Origin: Austwickia sp. TVS 96-490-7B
Lineage (GTDB): Bacteria > Actinomycetota > Actinomycetes > Actinomycetales > Dermatophilaceae
Direction of reading: 5' to 3'
Assembly (NCBI RefSeq): GCF_019331795.1
Contig: NZ_JAHPZL010000003.1
Span: 161,888 to 225,887, forward strand
DNA: 64,000 nucleotides
Positions 37,392 to 46,111 of this stretch are shown here, one piece after another. Made by a program: the position numbers and the translations under genes. Every line of letters begins with the position of its first letter. Within the stretch, counting starts at the first letter, position 1. The notes beneath the pieces are model-generated. The model searched no databases and was not told the origin of the DNA. It worked only from the letters and a program-made list of their open reading frames with translations.

Positions 37392-37544
37392 CCACGAGTG
37401 GGCTAGTCCAGTGGCGACGGCGTTAAGCGGCTCCCGCGCAGGATGCCGGGGCACACCAGACAGGTGGTCTCAGCCGGTTGTCGCAGCTGAGACCACCTGA
37501 TCAGCTCAGAACAACGCACTCATCAGCGCTCGACGAGCTTTAGT
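37392..37544. repeat. Direct repeat B flanking the second ABC exporter
   Basis: Second copy of the 153-bp repeat, 2794 bp to the right of copy A. The left boundary is sharp: plus-strand codons ACG AGT GGG CTA to the TAA copy the last codons of the first permease gene, but the sequence upstream of 37392 does not continue that gene. The right part is the genuine 3' end of the thioredoxin-TPR gene. Confidence 0.9.
37462..37498. terminator. Hairpin terminator in repeat B
   Basis: Identical to the hairpin in repeat A (12-bp arms, 13-nt loop). It lies 8 bp beyond the stop of the thioredoxin-TPR gene and is its likely terminator. Confidence 0.7.
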
Positions 37545-38441
37545 CACGCGGTCATCGCTGGCCCCGACCAGCTCGAACAGCTCTAGCAGACGAGCCCGGA
37601 CTGCGTCCCGGTCGTCCTCGCTCGTACGACGTACCAGATCGATCAGGCGCGCGAAGGCGTCCTCCACGTGCCCCCCAACGAGGTCGAGGTCAGCGACCAG
37701 AAGCGCCGCTTCAATCGAGTCCGGGTCGGCGGCAGCGGCCTGCCGGGCCGCCACTAAGTCAGCGCCGTCCACTCGCTGCAGCAGCCGCACCTGCGCCACA
37801 CCCACCTTGGCGTCAGCATCCGCTGGATTTTCTTTTAATGCTTGCTCGTACGCCGCGACAGCACCGGCGAGATCACCAGCATCGATGGCCTCGACAGCGC
37901 GCGCATGCAACGGTGGGATCTGCGGCTGGTCATCACCAATCGGGTCGACCTGAGCGGTCGGCTCGACCCGGCCGGTCACTCCGTTCTGTGCTGCCAGCTG
38001 CAACACCTGCTCGCATACCGGTCGTAGCTGCGCTGCTGGCTGCACCCCAGCAAACAGCGGCACCGGTTGCCCAGCAATCACGGCCATCGTCACCGGGACT
38101 TGCTGCACTCCCAAGCCCTGCGCCAACCGGGGGGCGAGTCGGACGTCAACGGCACACACCCGCAATCGGCCATCGCAACCGGCGGCAGCCTCGACGGCTG
38201 CATCTACTGCACCGCGGGTCTGCGGCGACTCGCCGTCATAGATGACAAAGAGCGCAGCCACGTCCCGCGTGGCCAGGAACGCCTCTTCAAAACTGGCATC
38301 AGTGACTTCAGTGACCGCGCCACGTGCCCCTGAGGCACCGGCAGGGGCGCCCGGTGTCACCGGAGGGCGCGGAGTACGGCCGAGCGAGGACAGGTCGACG
38401 GCGCCGCGCAGGGCGCCGGAAGGGGATCCGGGCAAGCTCAT
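37506..38441 (-). CDS. Thioredoxin-fold + TPR protein lacking the CxxC motif (YbbN/CnoX-like)
   Basis: 311 residues from the ATG at 38441 (an ATG at 38450 is also possible). A Pro/Ala/Gly-rich start leads to a thioredoxin fold at ~45-150: SFEEAFLATRDVAALFVIYDGESPQTRGAVDAAVE has S-P-Q-T where thioredoxins carry CxxC, and VQQVPVTMAVIAGQPVPLFAG includes the cis-Pro. The C-terminal half contains TPR-like helices (AVEAIDAGDLAGAVAAYEQALKENPADADA). This is the layout of YbbN/CnoX co-chaperones, which hold unfolding proteins and pass them to chaperonins. Loss of the cysteines means no redox role. Its last 13 codons lie in direct repeat B. Confidence 0.85.
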   Translation of the reverse strand: MSLPGSPSGALRGAVDLSSLGRTPRPPVTPGAPAGASGARGAVTEVTDASFEEAFLATRDVAALFVIYDGESPQTRGAVDAAVEAAAGCDGRLRVCAVDVRLAPRLAQGLGVQQVPVTMAVIAGQPVPLFAGVQPAAQLRPVCEQVLQLAAQNGVTGRVEPTAQVDPIGDDQPQIPPLHARAVEAIDAGDLAGAVAAYEQALKENPADADAKVGVAQVRLLQRVDGADLVAARQAAAADPDSIEAALLVADLDLVGGHVEDAFARLIDLVRRTSEDDRDAVRARLLELFELVGASDDRVTKARRALMSALF

Positions 38442-38538
38442 GGCGCCCATTCTGTCCGACAACGATGCACTGCGGCGAACCAGCGCCCCATCGGTACGTC
38501 GCATCGTGTTTCACGACGTACCGACGGGAAGTCTGAGG

Positions 38539-39522
38539 TCAGAACCCGGAGGCGCCAACGACCTGTTCAGTGGCTGCGACCAGCTTGGCTTTGCCGTCCT
38601 TGGGCAGGATAAACACCAGGAACTGCATCACCTGGACCTGGGCTTTCTGGACCAGAATGGCGCGTCCAGGGAGGAACGGGGCGACCAGCCCTGGAGTTTT
38701 CATCTGCTTGCCTGGTTTGATCGTGTAGATCTCGGTGCGTTCGATCGCACCCATCACCATGGTGTCGCCGTTGAGTTGCCGCATCGCAACCATCGGGTCA
38801 GCCATGACCTGGTTACTACGAGCGACTGTGGTGATGGCCTCGTAGTCCTGATCGAACTCTTTTGCCTTCTTGTGGATTTGCTCGGAGAACGTGTCCGGGT
38901 CGTAGGGCGGATTTTCCGGGGCCTTGTCGGACAGCCCATCGGCGTACGCCTTGAGGAGATCGACGGGCTTGACATTCATGTCGCTGCCGTCGGTGACCAC
39001 CGGGCTGCCTTCATTGGCGGCGTAGAAGGCGTTGATGTGCGCGGTGGGCAGCATCTGGGCGCTCATGGCAATGCGATACGGCGTACGAACGTCGGTGCCC
39101 ACGATCATGTGCAGCAGCGGCTGCTTGTTGCCTGGTGGAAGCGATGCCCCCAACAAATATCTCGGGTAGTCGGTGCCGCGGGAGGTGGCCAGGACCTTCA
39201 CATCGCTGGGGGCGCCCTTCGGCAGGGATTTGGCTTTCGATGCGGTGAGAGTCTGGTTGGCTTTGACAGCACGAGCGCCCTCACCGGCGTAGATGGCGTT
39301 GAGGTGGGAGATGGCCTCTGGTTTGCCTTCGCGAACGTCGGTGTCAGCGGCCATCACCCGTTCCATGATGCGACTCGACTGGTCTTGGGTGACCGCTGCT
39401 CCGGGGCTGTCGAGCAGGCTAGGCGCCCCCGGAAGACCGGGGGCGCCGCATCCGGCTAACGTCACGGTCGCCGCCAGGACCGATGCTGCGGCCATCGTGG
39501 CCATGGTGCTCTGACGCCTCAC
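38539..39522 (-). CDS. Predicted lipoprotein of unknown function
   Basis: 327 residues with a lipoprotein signal peptide: basic start, hydrophobic MATMAAASVLAATVTLAG and a lipobox L-A-G-C with Cys at ~25. The mature protein appears globular with two similar halves; each contains a segment of the type NAIYAGEGA / NAFYAANEGS, suggesting an internal repeat. I recognise no family with certainty. It overlaps the end of the membrane-protein gene by 4 nt, so the two form an operon and probably act together at the outer face of the cytoplasmic membrane. Confidence 0.75.
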   Translation of the reverse strand: MRRQSTMATMAAASVLAATVTLAGCGAPGLPGAPSLLDSPGAAVTQDQSSRIMERVMAADTDVREGKPEAISHLNAIYAGEGARAVKANQTLTASKAKSLPKGAPSDVKVLATSRGTDYPRYLLGASLPPGNKQPLLHMIVGTDVRTPYRIAMSAQMLPTAHINAFYAANEGSPVVTDGSDMNVKPVDLLKAYADGLSDKAPENPPYDPDTFSEQIHKKAKEFDQDYEAITTVARSNQVMADPMVAMRQLNGDTMVMGAIERTEIYTIKPGKQMKTPGLVAPFLPGRAILVQKAQVQVMQFLVFILPKDGKAKLVAATEQVVGASGF

Positions 39523-41201
39523 TGGTCGCGCTCCCCTGTTTTCGGGTCGGTGTTGGATGTCTTCGATGGGCCCTGATCCGAGCGTTGGGATTTGCCTGAC
39601 CGGAACATCTTCTTGAAACGGTCAGCGGCCGCCGACTCCTTGCTCGCAGACCGTCGTCCGGGGGCCGCAGGCGATCCATCAGGCTCGCCGGATCGGTTCC
39701 GGGATGCACGAGTCTGGCCCGTCTCGGTGGTAGGACCAGCGGGGTTCACCGACGGCTCCGGGATCTGCGTGAACGGCGCGGTCGCCGCTCCGGTGTCTGA
39801 CGCGGGCGGAATAGCCGCGATGCCCACGGTCGCTGCCGGAGGCGTCGATGGTGGGGTGGGGACTCCCTGGGGCGAAGGCGACGTGGGTGGCAACGCCAAC
39901 CAGGACGGAGTCTGGGGGTCGGTCAGGTCCGGAATAGAGGTTGCTGCAGAGCGCGACGGCATGCTCCGTGGGGGCAGACCTGAGCTGATCGGTGCTGATC
40001 CCGGTCCGGAGATGGACGCCGCCGACGGGGTGGTCGGCGCCGCGGGCATGGGCGGCGCAGCCGGGCTGCTCGGCAACGGCCCCGTGCTCGTGATCTCGGA
40101 GGCCGAGATGGGCGCGGTGCGGGCGTCGTCGTCGCCAGTGCTCGCTGGCTGAGGCCCGGTCGGGGTGTCACTGTTTTTCCGCCGAGCAGCGGCTCGGCCA
40201 CGACGCCCACCCTCAGCGGTGTCAGACCGATCAGCATCGGCTGCTGCGGCACTGCCTGCCGCAGATCCACCAGTGAGCCGATCAACCATGGGTAGACCCT
40301 TGACCCGGTGACGCCACGAGCCAGCAACACCGGCTGCAGCTGCCCCAGCAGCGGCAATGCCAGCTCGACGGGAGGTGGTCTGCTCTGACGTGGGGTCTGC
40401 GACCGCAGCAGCCTCGGGGATCTTGGCGGCAGGACCGGTCATCGCTCGACCGCTGCGTCCGCTCCGCGAGCGCAGGTCGCGCCGGCCGCCGGTGATGGAG
40501 CCCGTGTCAGCTGCTGGCTCCGAGCCACGGTCGGCGCGGCTGCCTCCCTGGGCCGCTTCTGCTGGGACCTTGCGGAATCGATCCAACAGTCCGAGGCCAG
40601 CTGCCCCGAGTCCGAGTAGGGCCACACCGATGAGTGCCACCAGGACTGCTTCGAAGAACCACAGCATGTTTTGCCAGGTCACTTCGACCTCGAGTGCTTC
40701 TTCGCGGGGCGAGCCCTCTCCTCCGGGGTACACGATCAGTGCTTGCGGGATCTCGCTGGGCGGCAGCTCGATTGATACGCCATCGCCGCTTTGGGGTTGC
40801 GCGAGGAAGGTGTCGACGTTGAACTTTTGCGGTAGGGAGCCCTCGCCGCTCTCCTCGACCGATAGCGAACCTGACAGGAAGGAGACCCCGTTCAACGTGG
40901 TGTGACGGGTGGTTTTCAGCGTTTCGAGCGCGTCGACGTCGAGCATCCGGACTGCCGTCACTGATCCGCCTGAGCTGCCGGTCACCCGGATCTTCGCCGG
41001 GGACGATGAGGCATGGAGGACATCTTCGCGGATCAGTACGACGCCGGGTGAGGCGACCTTGGCCTGCGCTTGGACTTGGCCGGAGGGACCCAGCATGACG
41101 GCCAGAATGAGACCGCCGACCAGTAACAGGGCACCGAGCGCGAACGCGGCAACCGACAGGGGGGTCAGCCTCTGTCGTAGTAATCCTGAGGGTGAAGGCA
41201 C
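39519..41201 (-). CDS. Membrane-anchored protein with long Ser/Pro/Ala-rich cytoplasmic tail
   Basis: 560 residues from a GTG with AAAGGA a few bases upstream. One transmembrane helix at ~15-35 (VAAFALGALLLVGGLILAVML) is followed by a ~150-residue extracytoplasmic beta-rich domain. A second helix at ~180-205 (FFEAVLVALIGVALLGLGAAGLGL) leads to about 350 residues of low-complexity Arg/Ser/Pro/Thr-rich sequence, presumably disordered and cytoplasmic. The outer domain faces the partner lipoprotein whose gene overlaps the 3' end. No family assigned. A possible hairpin terminator of the upstream mutase lies in the 204-bp gap before it (GGTTCC...GGAACC, 41280-41300). Confidence 0.75.
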   Translation of the reverse strand: MPSPSGLLRQRLTPLSVAAFALGALLLVGGLILAVMLGPSGQVQAQAKVASPGVVLIREDVLHASSSPAKIRVTGSSGGSVTAVRMLDVDALETLKTTRHTTLNGVSFLSGSLSVEESGEGSLPQKFNVDTFLAQPQSGDGVSIELPPSEIPQALIVYPGGEGSPREEALEVEVTWQNMLWFFEAVLVALIGVALLGLGAAGLGLLDRFRKVPAEAAQGGSRADRGSEPAADTGSITGGRRDLRSRSGRSGRAMTGPAAKIPEAAAVADPTSEQTTSRRAGIAAAGAAAAGVAGSWRHRVKGLPMVDRLTGGSAAGSAAAADADRSDTAEGGRRGRAAARRKNSDTPTGPQPASTGDDDARTAPISASEITSTGPLPSSPAAPPMPAAPTTPSAASISGPGSAPISSGLPPRSMPSRSAATSIPDLTDPQTPSWLALPPTSPSPQGVPTPPSTPPAATVGIAAIPPASDTGAATAPFTQIPEPSVNPAGPTTETGQTRASRNRSGEPDGSPAAPGRRSASKESAAADRFKKMFRSGKSQRSDQGPSKTSNTDPKTGERDQ

Positions 41202-41405
41202 AAGAGGTCCTTTACTGGCGGCAGTTGGGTCAGCACAATCACACTAGCCAGTGCGAGCGCAAGGTCACAAAACGGCAACGGTTCCGGTGGGTGTGGAACC
41301 ATGCCGGTCACCGCTGGCAGTCCCCCGACTCCGTGTCTCGCCTATGTTTCAGAGTACGACTGAGTGCCAAGCGGTCTCGACGTGACCGGCCTCTGTGCGG
41401 CAGCG

Positions 41406-43223
41406 TCAGAAACGCGCCGGTTCCCGGTGCCGTCCCCACTCGGCGATCAGTGCCCCACAGATCTCCCCCAAGGTTGCTTCCACCCGCACCGCAGCCACCA
41501 TCGCCGGGATGATGTTCTCTGCCGTTCGGGCTACTTCCACCATGCGCTGCACTGCCGCGTCAACGGCCACCTGATCTCGATGTGCTCGGCGTTGGGTCAG
41601 CACCCGCACCTGCTCCTTCTCGACCTCGTGACCGACTCTGAGGATCTCCAACCGGTGGCTGATGGAATCCGTGTGGCAGTTGACCCCCACCACTTTCTTC
41701 GCCCCTTGCTCGACCGCCAGTTGGTGTCGGAAGGCAGCGTCACCGATCTCCGCGGTGAACCATCCGTCCTCGATCCCACGCAGCAGTCCGGAGGTCATCG
41801 GTCCTATTGCGTGGTCAATCTGGCCGCCCACACCGGGATATTGATCACGTTCCCCTAGTTCCAGAATTGCTGCGAAAGTGCGCTCGGCCTCGGCTTCGAT
41901 CGTGTCGGTGAGCGCTTCGACGTACCAGCTGCCGCCGAGCGGGTCGGCGACGTTGACGATCCCGGTCTCCTCCATGAGGACCTGCTGGGTGCGCAGGGCG
42001 ACTTCGGCAGACTGCTCGGTCGGCAGGGCGAGCGTCTCGTCGAGGGCGTTGGTGTGCAGGGAGTTGGTGCCGCCGAGGACCGCGGAGAGCGCCTCGACCG
42101 CCGTACGCACCACGTTGTTGAGGGGTTGCTGCGCGGTCAGACTGACCCCGGCCGTCTGGGTGTGGAATCGCAGTTGCTGCGCCTTCTCGGTCTTCGCGCC
42201 GTAGACATCGCGCAGCCAGCGCGCCCAGATGCGCCGCGCCGCACGGAACTTTGCGATCTCCTCGAAGAAGTCGACGTGCGCGTCGAAGAAGAAGCTCAGC
42301 CCCGGCGCGAAGCTGTCGATGTCGAGGCCGCGGGAGAGGCCGAGCTCGACGTACCCGAAGCCGTCCGCGAGAGTAAAGGCCAGCTCCTGCGCGGCCGTCG
42401 CCCCGGCCTCGCGGATGTGGTACCCGGAGACCGAAAGCGGCTTGTACGCGCGGATATTGCTGTCGCAGTACTCCATCAGGTCGCCGATCAGGCGTAGGTG
42501 CGGCTCGGGGGCGAAGAGCCACTCCTTCTGAGCGATGTACTCCTTGAAGATGTCCGTCTGCAGGGTGCCGTTGAGCTTGCTGATGTCACATCCTTGACGC
42601 TCTGCTGCGACCAGATACATGCAGAACATCGGGACGGCCGGGCCACTGATGGTCATTGACGTGGTGACCTCGTCGAGTCGGATCCCCCGGAACAACACGT
42701 CCATGTCGGCGGCACTGTCGATAGCGACACCGCAGTGACCGACCTCACCGAGGCTCATCGGGTCATCGGAATCGCGGCCCATCAGGGTGGGCATGTCGAA
42801 GGCGACCGAGAGTCCACCACCGCCGCGGCCGAGGATCATGTGGTAGCGCTCGTTGGTCTGCTCGGCGTTGCCGAACCCAGCGAATTGTCGGATGGTCCAC
42901 GTCCGCCCGCGATAACCCGTCGTATGCAGGCCACGCGTGAACGGCCACTCCCCCGGCCAGCCAATCCGAGCGAAATGTCCATCAGCCTCCGCCTGGGCGT
43001 CGCTCGGCCCGTAGACCGGTTCAACCTCCACCCCAGACAAGGTGGTGAAGTCCGCGTCACGCACCGCCCCGGCTGCCACTGCACTGCGATACCGCTGCTG
43101 CCACCGTTGACGACCGTTGGCCCGAGCTGAGTCGGGCAGGGTGTAGACCGGCAGTGGTCCCGCCGCCGCCGAAGCACCATTCGGGACGGAAAAGCCTACT
43201 GATGAGGGCCGCGTCGTCGTCAT
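41406..43223 (-). CDS. icmA: B12-dependent acyl-CoA mutase large subunit, isobutyryl-CoA mutase type
   Basis: 605 residues: a TIM-barrel mutase domain without the C-terminal B12-binding domain (no DxHxxG), so it needs a separate small subunit not in this window. Substrate residues can be read by alignment to P. shermanii MutB. Its Tyr89 (RQYAG) is Phe here (WTIRQFAGF) and its Arg207 (KEFMVR) is Gln (KEYIAQ). Phe/Gln is the isobutyryl-CoA mutase pair; Arg would be expected for carboxylated substrates such as methylmalonyl-CoA. The catalytic His is in SVSGYHIREAG. Predicted reaction: isobutyryl-CoA to n-butyryl-CoA. It is the last gene of the operon thiolase, MeaB, thiamine-binding protein, mutase. 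Known Icm large subunits are ~560 residues. Confidence 0.85.
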   Translation of the reverse strand: MTTTRPSSVGFSVPNGASAAAGPLPVYTLPDSARANGRQRWQQRYRSAVAAGAVRDADFTTLSGVEVEPVYGPSDAQAEADGHFARIGWPGEWPFTRGLHTTGYRGRTWTIRQFAGFGNAEQTNERYHMILGRGGGGLSVAFDMPTLMGRDSDDPMSLGEVGHCGVAIDSAADMDVLFRGIRLDEVTTSMTISGPAVPMFCMYLVAAERQGCDISKLNGTLQTDIFKEYIAQKEWLFAPEPHLRLIGDLMEYCDSNIRAYKPLSVSGYHIREAGATAAQELAFTLADGFGYVELGLSRGLDIDSFAPGLSFFFDAHVDFFEEIAKFRAARRIWARWLRDVYGAKTEKAQQLRFHTQTAGVSLTAQQPLNNVVRTAVEALSAVLGGTNSLHTNALDETLALPTEQSAEVALRTQQVLMEETGIVNVADPLGGSWYVEALTDTIEAEAERTFAAILELGERDQYPGVGGQIDHAIGPMTSGLLRGIEDGWFTAEIGDAAFRHQLAVEQGAKKVVGVNCHTDSISHRLEILRVGHEVEKEQVRVLTQRRAHRDQVAVDAAVQRMVEVARTAENIIPAMVAAVRVEATLGEICGALIAEWGRHREPARF

Positions 43224-43346
43224 GTCAGAACGCTACCCAGCTAGGCAGGCTGCTGACCTGAGCGAGGTGGTGCGTACTCCCTGAACTGTGGTGTCTCCGC
43301 GACGAAGGGTCCCGCCGCCAGGACGATTGGCGGCCGCAGACCTCGA

Positions 43347-43655
43347 CTACGACCGTTCGTCGAGGGCCTTTTCCAGACGATCCAATTTGCCCTGAAGTTC
43401 ACCAGTGCGTCCAGGACGAATATCAGCTTTCAGCACCAAGGACACCCGGGCACTGTGCTGCCCCACCGCCTCACAACACCGATGCACCACATCCATACAT
43501 TCATCCCAGTCACCTTCGATGGTGGTGAACATCGCATCAGTGTGATGAGGCAGGCCACTGGCCCGCACGATGGCAATGGCATCCGCAACGGCAGCGTGGA
43601 CGGAGCCGGTGTCATCGGCAGCAGTGGCAGGAGCGACAGCGAACGCGACAAGCAT
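43347..43655 (-). CDS. Thiamine-binding protein, MTH1187/YkoF family
   Basis: 102 residues from the ATG at 43655, ten bases past the meaB stop. A longer frame to 43781 is only meaB antisense-frame read-through. Typical DUF77/MTH1187 features: start MLVAFAVAP, then VADAIAIVRASGLPHHTDAMFTTIEGDWDECMDVVHRCCEAV and ARVSLVLKADIRPGRTGEL. Proteins of this group form ferredoxin-like tetramers that bind thiamine or its analogues. Placement between a mutase and its G-protein chaperone is unexpected, as none of these steps uses thiamine; it may instead bind another ligand or report on branched-chain keto-acid dehydrogenase activity (speculative). Confidence 0.8.
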   Translation of the reverse strand: MLVAFAVAPATAADDTGSVHAAVADAIAIVRASGLPHHTDAMFTTIEGDWDECMDVVHRCCEAVGQHSARVSLVLKADIRPGRTGELQGKLDRLEKALDERS

Positions 43656-43665
43656 GCCGCCCAGG

Positions 43666-44694
43666 CTAGTCGGCGTCGTCAGCGCACTCAGCAGACGGGG
43701 AAGGTGCGCCCCCGCCGCCAGCGACACCAGCAGTGGTGATCGCCGCCACAATACGGTCAGCGACCGTAAAAGCATCCGCACTGCCCGCAGCGACCTGGCT
43801 GGCGGCCCAAGGCAAACTGCCCGCGCCGTCCCATCCGGCCATCAGCTGACGCACCTTGTCCATCACCAAGGCGTCGATTTCCTGAGCAGCCCGACGGCGA
43901 CGCCGACGATCGAGTTCACCGTGAGTCTGGGACCAATCCAGGTGCGCGTTCACCGCCTCGACGACCGCATCAATCCCGGTGGCTTGCACCGCGACCGTGG
44001 TCAACACCGGCGGCCGCCACCTCGGGCCGTCTCCGACCAACCCCAAGTCGATCATGTGCCGCAGATCTCGCACTGTCGCCTCAGCGCCCTGACGATCCGC
44101 CTTATTCACCACAAACACATCCCCGATTTCCAGGATGCCAGCTTTAGCCGCCTGGATTCCGTCACCCATTCCCGGAGCCAGGAGCACCACTGTGGTGTCA
44201 GCCAACCCGGCAATTTCCACCTCTGACTGCCCCACCCCCACCGTCTCAATGAGAATGACCTCGCACCCTGCTGCCTCCAACACCCGCACCGCCTGCGGGG
44301 TGGCACACGACACCCCGCCCAAGTGCCCCCGACTGGCCATTGACCGGATAAAGACGTCAGGGTCAGCCGCGTGATCCTGCATCCGGATCCGATCCCCGAG
44401 CAGCGCTCCACCAGAAAACGGCGAACTCGGATCGACCGCCAATACTCCCACCCGGCGGCCCTGCTCCCGGAAAGCCCGCACCACAGCGTCAGTGGTGGTG
44501 GATTTCCCCACTCCAGGGCTGCCGGTCAGACCCACCACATGGGCCCGTCCAGACGTGGCAGCGACCGCGGCCATCACCTCCGGCAACGCCGACGATCCGT
44601 CTTCCACCAGCGAAATCAGTCGGGCCACAGCCCGAGGAACCCCTCGCCTGGCCTGGTCGACCAGGGCAGGGACATCGTCGGTACGTCGTGACAT
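43666..44694 (-). CDS. meaB: MeaB/ArgK-type G-protein chaperone of acyl-CoA mutases
   Basis: 342 residues. GTPase landmarks: Walker A LTGSPGVGKSTTTDAVV near residue 56, VLAVDPSSPFSGGALLGDRIRM (family-specific switch region), VILIETVGVGQSEVEIAGLADTTVVLLAPGMGDGIQAAKAGILEIGD, and VVNKAD for guanine recognition. MeaB gates cobalamin transfer to B12-dependent mutases and protects them from inactivation. Its place directly upstream of the mutase large-subunit gene makes that its partner. About 66 bp separate it from the thiolase gene upstream. Confidence 0.93.
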   Translation of the reverse strand: MSRRTDDVPALVDQARRGVPRAVARLISLVEDGSSALPEVMAAVAATSGRAHVVGLTGSPGVGKSTTTDAVVRAFREQGRRVGVLAVDPSSPFSGGALLGDRIRMQDHAADPDVFIRSMASRGHLGGVSCATPQAVRVLEAAGCEVILIETVGVGQSEVEIAGLADTTVVLLAPGMGDGIQAAKAGILEIGDVFVVNKADRQGAEATVRDLRHMIDLGLVGDGPRWRPPVLTTVAVQATGIDAVVEAVNAHLDWSQTHGELDRRRRRRAAQEIDALVMDKVRQLMAGWDGAGSLPWAASQVAAGSADAFTVADRIVAAITTAGVAGGGGAPSPSAECADDAD

Positions 44695-44760
44695 GAAGGC
44701 GCCCTTTCCTCGACGGTGATCCTGCTCCTGCGGTCCCCCCTCAGCCAGCCAGATACGTCG

Positions 44761-45963
44761 CTACCAGCGGGGAACCCGGACGACCATGGCGTCCCCTTGC
44801 CCGCCGCCACCACACAGCCCCGCCGCGCCCACTCCTCCACCGCGCGCGGTGAGCGCCCGGGCCAGGGTGAACACGATCCTCGCGCCAGACATCCCTAAGG
44901 GATGCCCCAGGGCGATAGCCCCGCCGTGCAGGTTGACTTGCTCCTCGGCCACGTCCAGCTGTCGGATGCTGGCGAGGGCGACGGCGGCGAACGCTTCGTT
45001 GATCTCGACCAGGTCCAGATCGCTGGGAGGCAGGCCTTCGCGGCGGCAGGCTTCGGCGATGGCATTCGCCGGTTGGGCCTGCAAGGTGGAGTCCGGCCCG
45101 GCGACGGTGGCATAGGGACCGATTTCGGCCAGCCAGGGCAGGCCGCGTCGATCCGCTTCGGAGCGGGCCATCAGCACGACCGCGCAGGCGCCGTCGCTGA
45201 TTTGGCTGGCCGATCCGGCAGTGATGGTGCCTTCGGCTCGGAAAGCGGGACGCAACCGGGCCAGGGCCTCTGAGGTGGTGTCTGGGCGCACCCCTTCGTC
45301 GCGGTCCACGACGCGAGTTTCCCCACGGCGAGTGGGCACCGGCACGGGCACGACTTCGTCAGCGAAGAAACCTTCAGTCCAGGCGTCAGCGGCGCGGTGA
45401 TGACTGCGTACGGCGAACGCATCTTGGTCGGCGCGGCTGACCTCGCCATGGTTGTGCGACTCGGTGAGATCGCCCATGCCTTGATCGGTGAAGACATCCC
45501 ACAGCCCGTCGTACTCCATGCTGTCGCGCAGGGTGACCTCGCCGTACCGGTGGCCCTCTCGGGAACCGGTCAGCAGGTGCGGGGCGCGGCTCATCGATTC
45601 CATGCCGCCTGCGACGACCACGGTGGCCTCGCCGAGTCGAATCAGGTGATCGGCCTGGGCGATTGCCGCGAGACCGGAGAGACATACTTTGTTGATGGTG
45701 GTTGCCGGGACGTTCATGGGGATTCCCCCAGCGACTGCGGCCTGACGGGCCGTGATTTGGCCGCAGCCAGCTTGCAGCACGTGCCCCATCACCACCTGGT
45801 TGACCTGCTCGGCGGGGATCCCTGCGCGGGCCAAGGCTCCGGCGATGGCATATCCACCCAGAGCGGTGGCCGGAACGTCTTTGAGCGCTCCCATCAGGCG
45901 TCCGATCGGCGTCCGTGCCCCGGCGACCAGGACTGTCGGATCGGTGCTGGGCGAGATGGGCAT
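44761..45963 (-). CDS. Acetyl-CoA acetyltransferase (thiolase)
   Basis: 400 residues from the ATG at 45963 (GGGAGG upstream), standard thiolase length. Active-site Cys in [14 protein letters not shown], His in [18 protein letters not shown]-terminal Cys in [31 protein letters not shown] is the usual N-E-A-F loop. It condenses two acetyl-CoA to acetoacetyl-CoA or runs in reverse. With the 3-hydroxyacyl-CoA dehydrogenase (52.8 kb), enoyl-CoA hydratase (3 kb) and Ccr (50.2 kb), it could build C4 acyl-CoA units. It is the first gene of the MeaB-mutase operon. Confidence 0.92.
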   Translation of the reverse strand: MPISPSTDPTVLVAGARTPIGRLMGALKDVPATALGGYAIAGALARAGIPAEQVNQVVMGHVLQAGCGQITARQAAVAGGIPMNVPATTINKVCLSGLAAIAQADHLIRLGEATVVVAGGMESMSRAPHLLTGSREGHRYGEVTLRDSMEYDGLWDVFTDQGMGDLTESHNHGEVSRADQDAFAVRSHHRAADAWTEGFFADEVVPVPVPTRRGETRVVDRDEGVRPDTTSEALARLRPAFRAEGTITAGSASQISDGACAVVLMARSEADRRGLPWLAEIGPYATVAGPDSTLQAQPANAIAEACRREGLPPSDLDLVEINEAFAAVALASIRQLDVAEEQVNLHGGAIALGHPLGMSGARIVFTLARALTARGGGVGAAGLCGGGGQGDAMVVRVPRW

Positions 45964-46111
45964 GGGGCCTCCCACGGCGACGGGGGTCACGGACGCCGTC
46001 ACTGTATCTAGCGTGCCGGGGGTTCACGCCCGATACGACACGAGGCCGCGGTCACAGTCGCGGGGGCTTTCGTCCCTGAAACGCCGTGGAGCACGGCCCT
46101 AGGCTGAGGGC

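Noticed and set aside
34598-37544. Insertion sequence or transposon between the direct repeats
   Set aside because: No transposase, no terminal inverted repeats, and the 153-bp repeats are gene ends rather than target-site duplications; homologous integration or duplication fits better.
38242-39459. 405-codon plus-strand frame
   Set aside because: Antisense to the lipoprotein gene, which has a lipobox and is coupled to its neighbour; the plus frame has no features.
41406-43223. Naming the mutase methylmalonyl-CoA mutase (mutB) or ethylmalonyl-CoA mutase
   Set aside because: The substrate carboxylate-binding Arg is Gln and the Tyr is Phe, which fits isobutyryl-CoA mutase instead.
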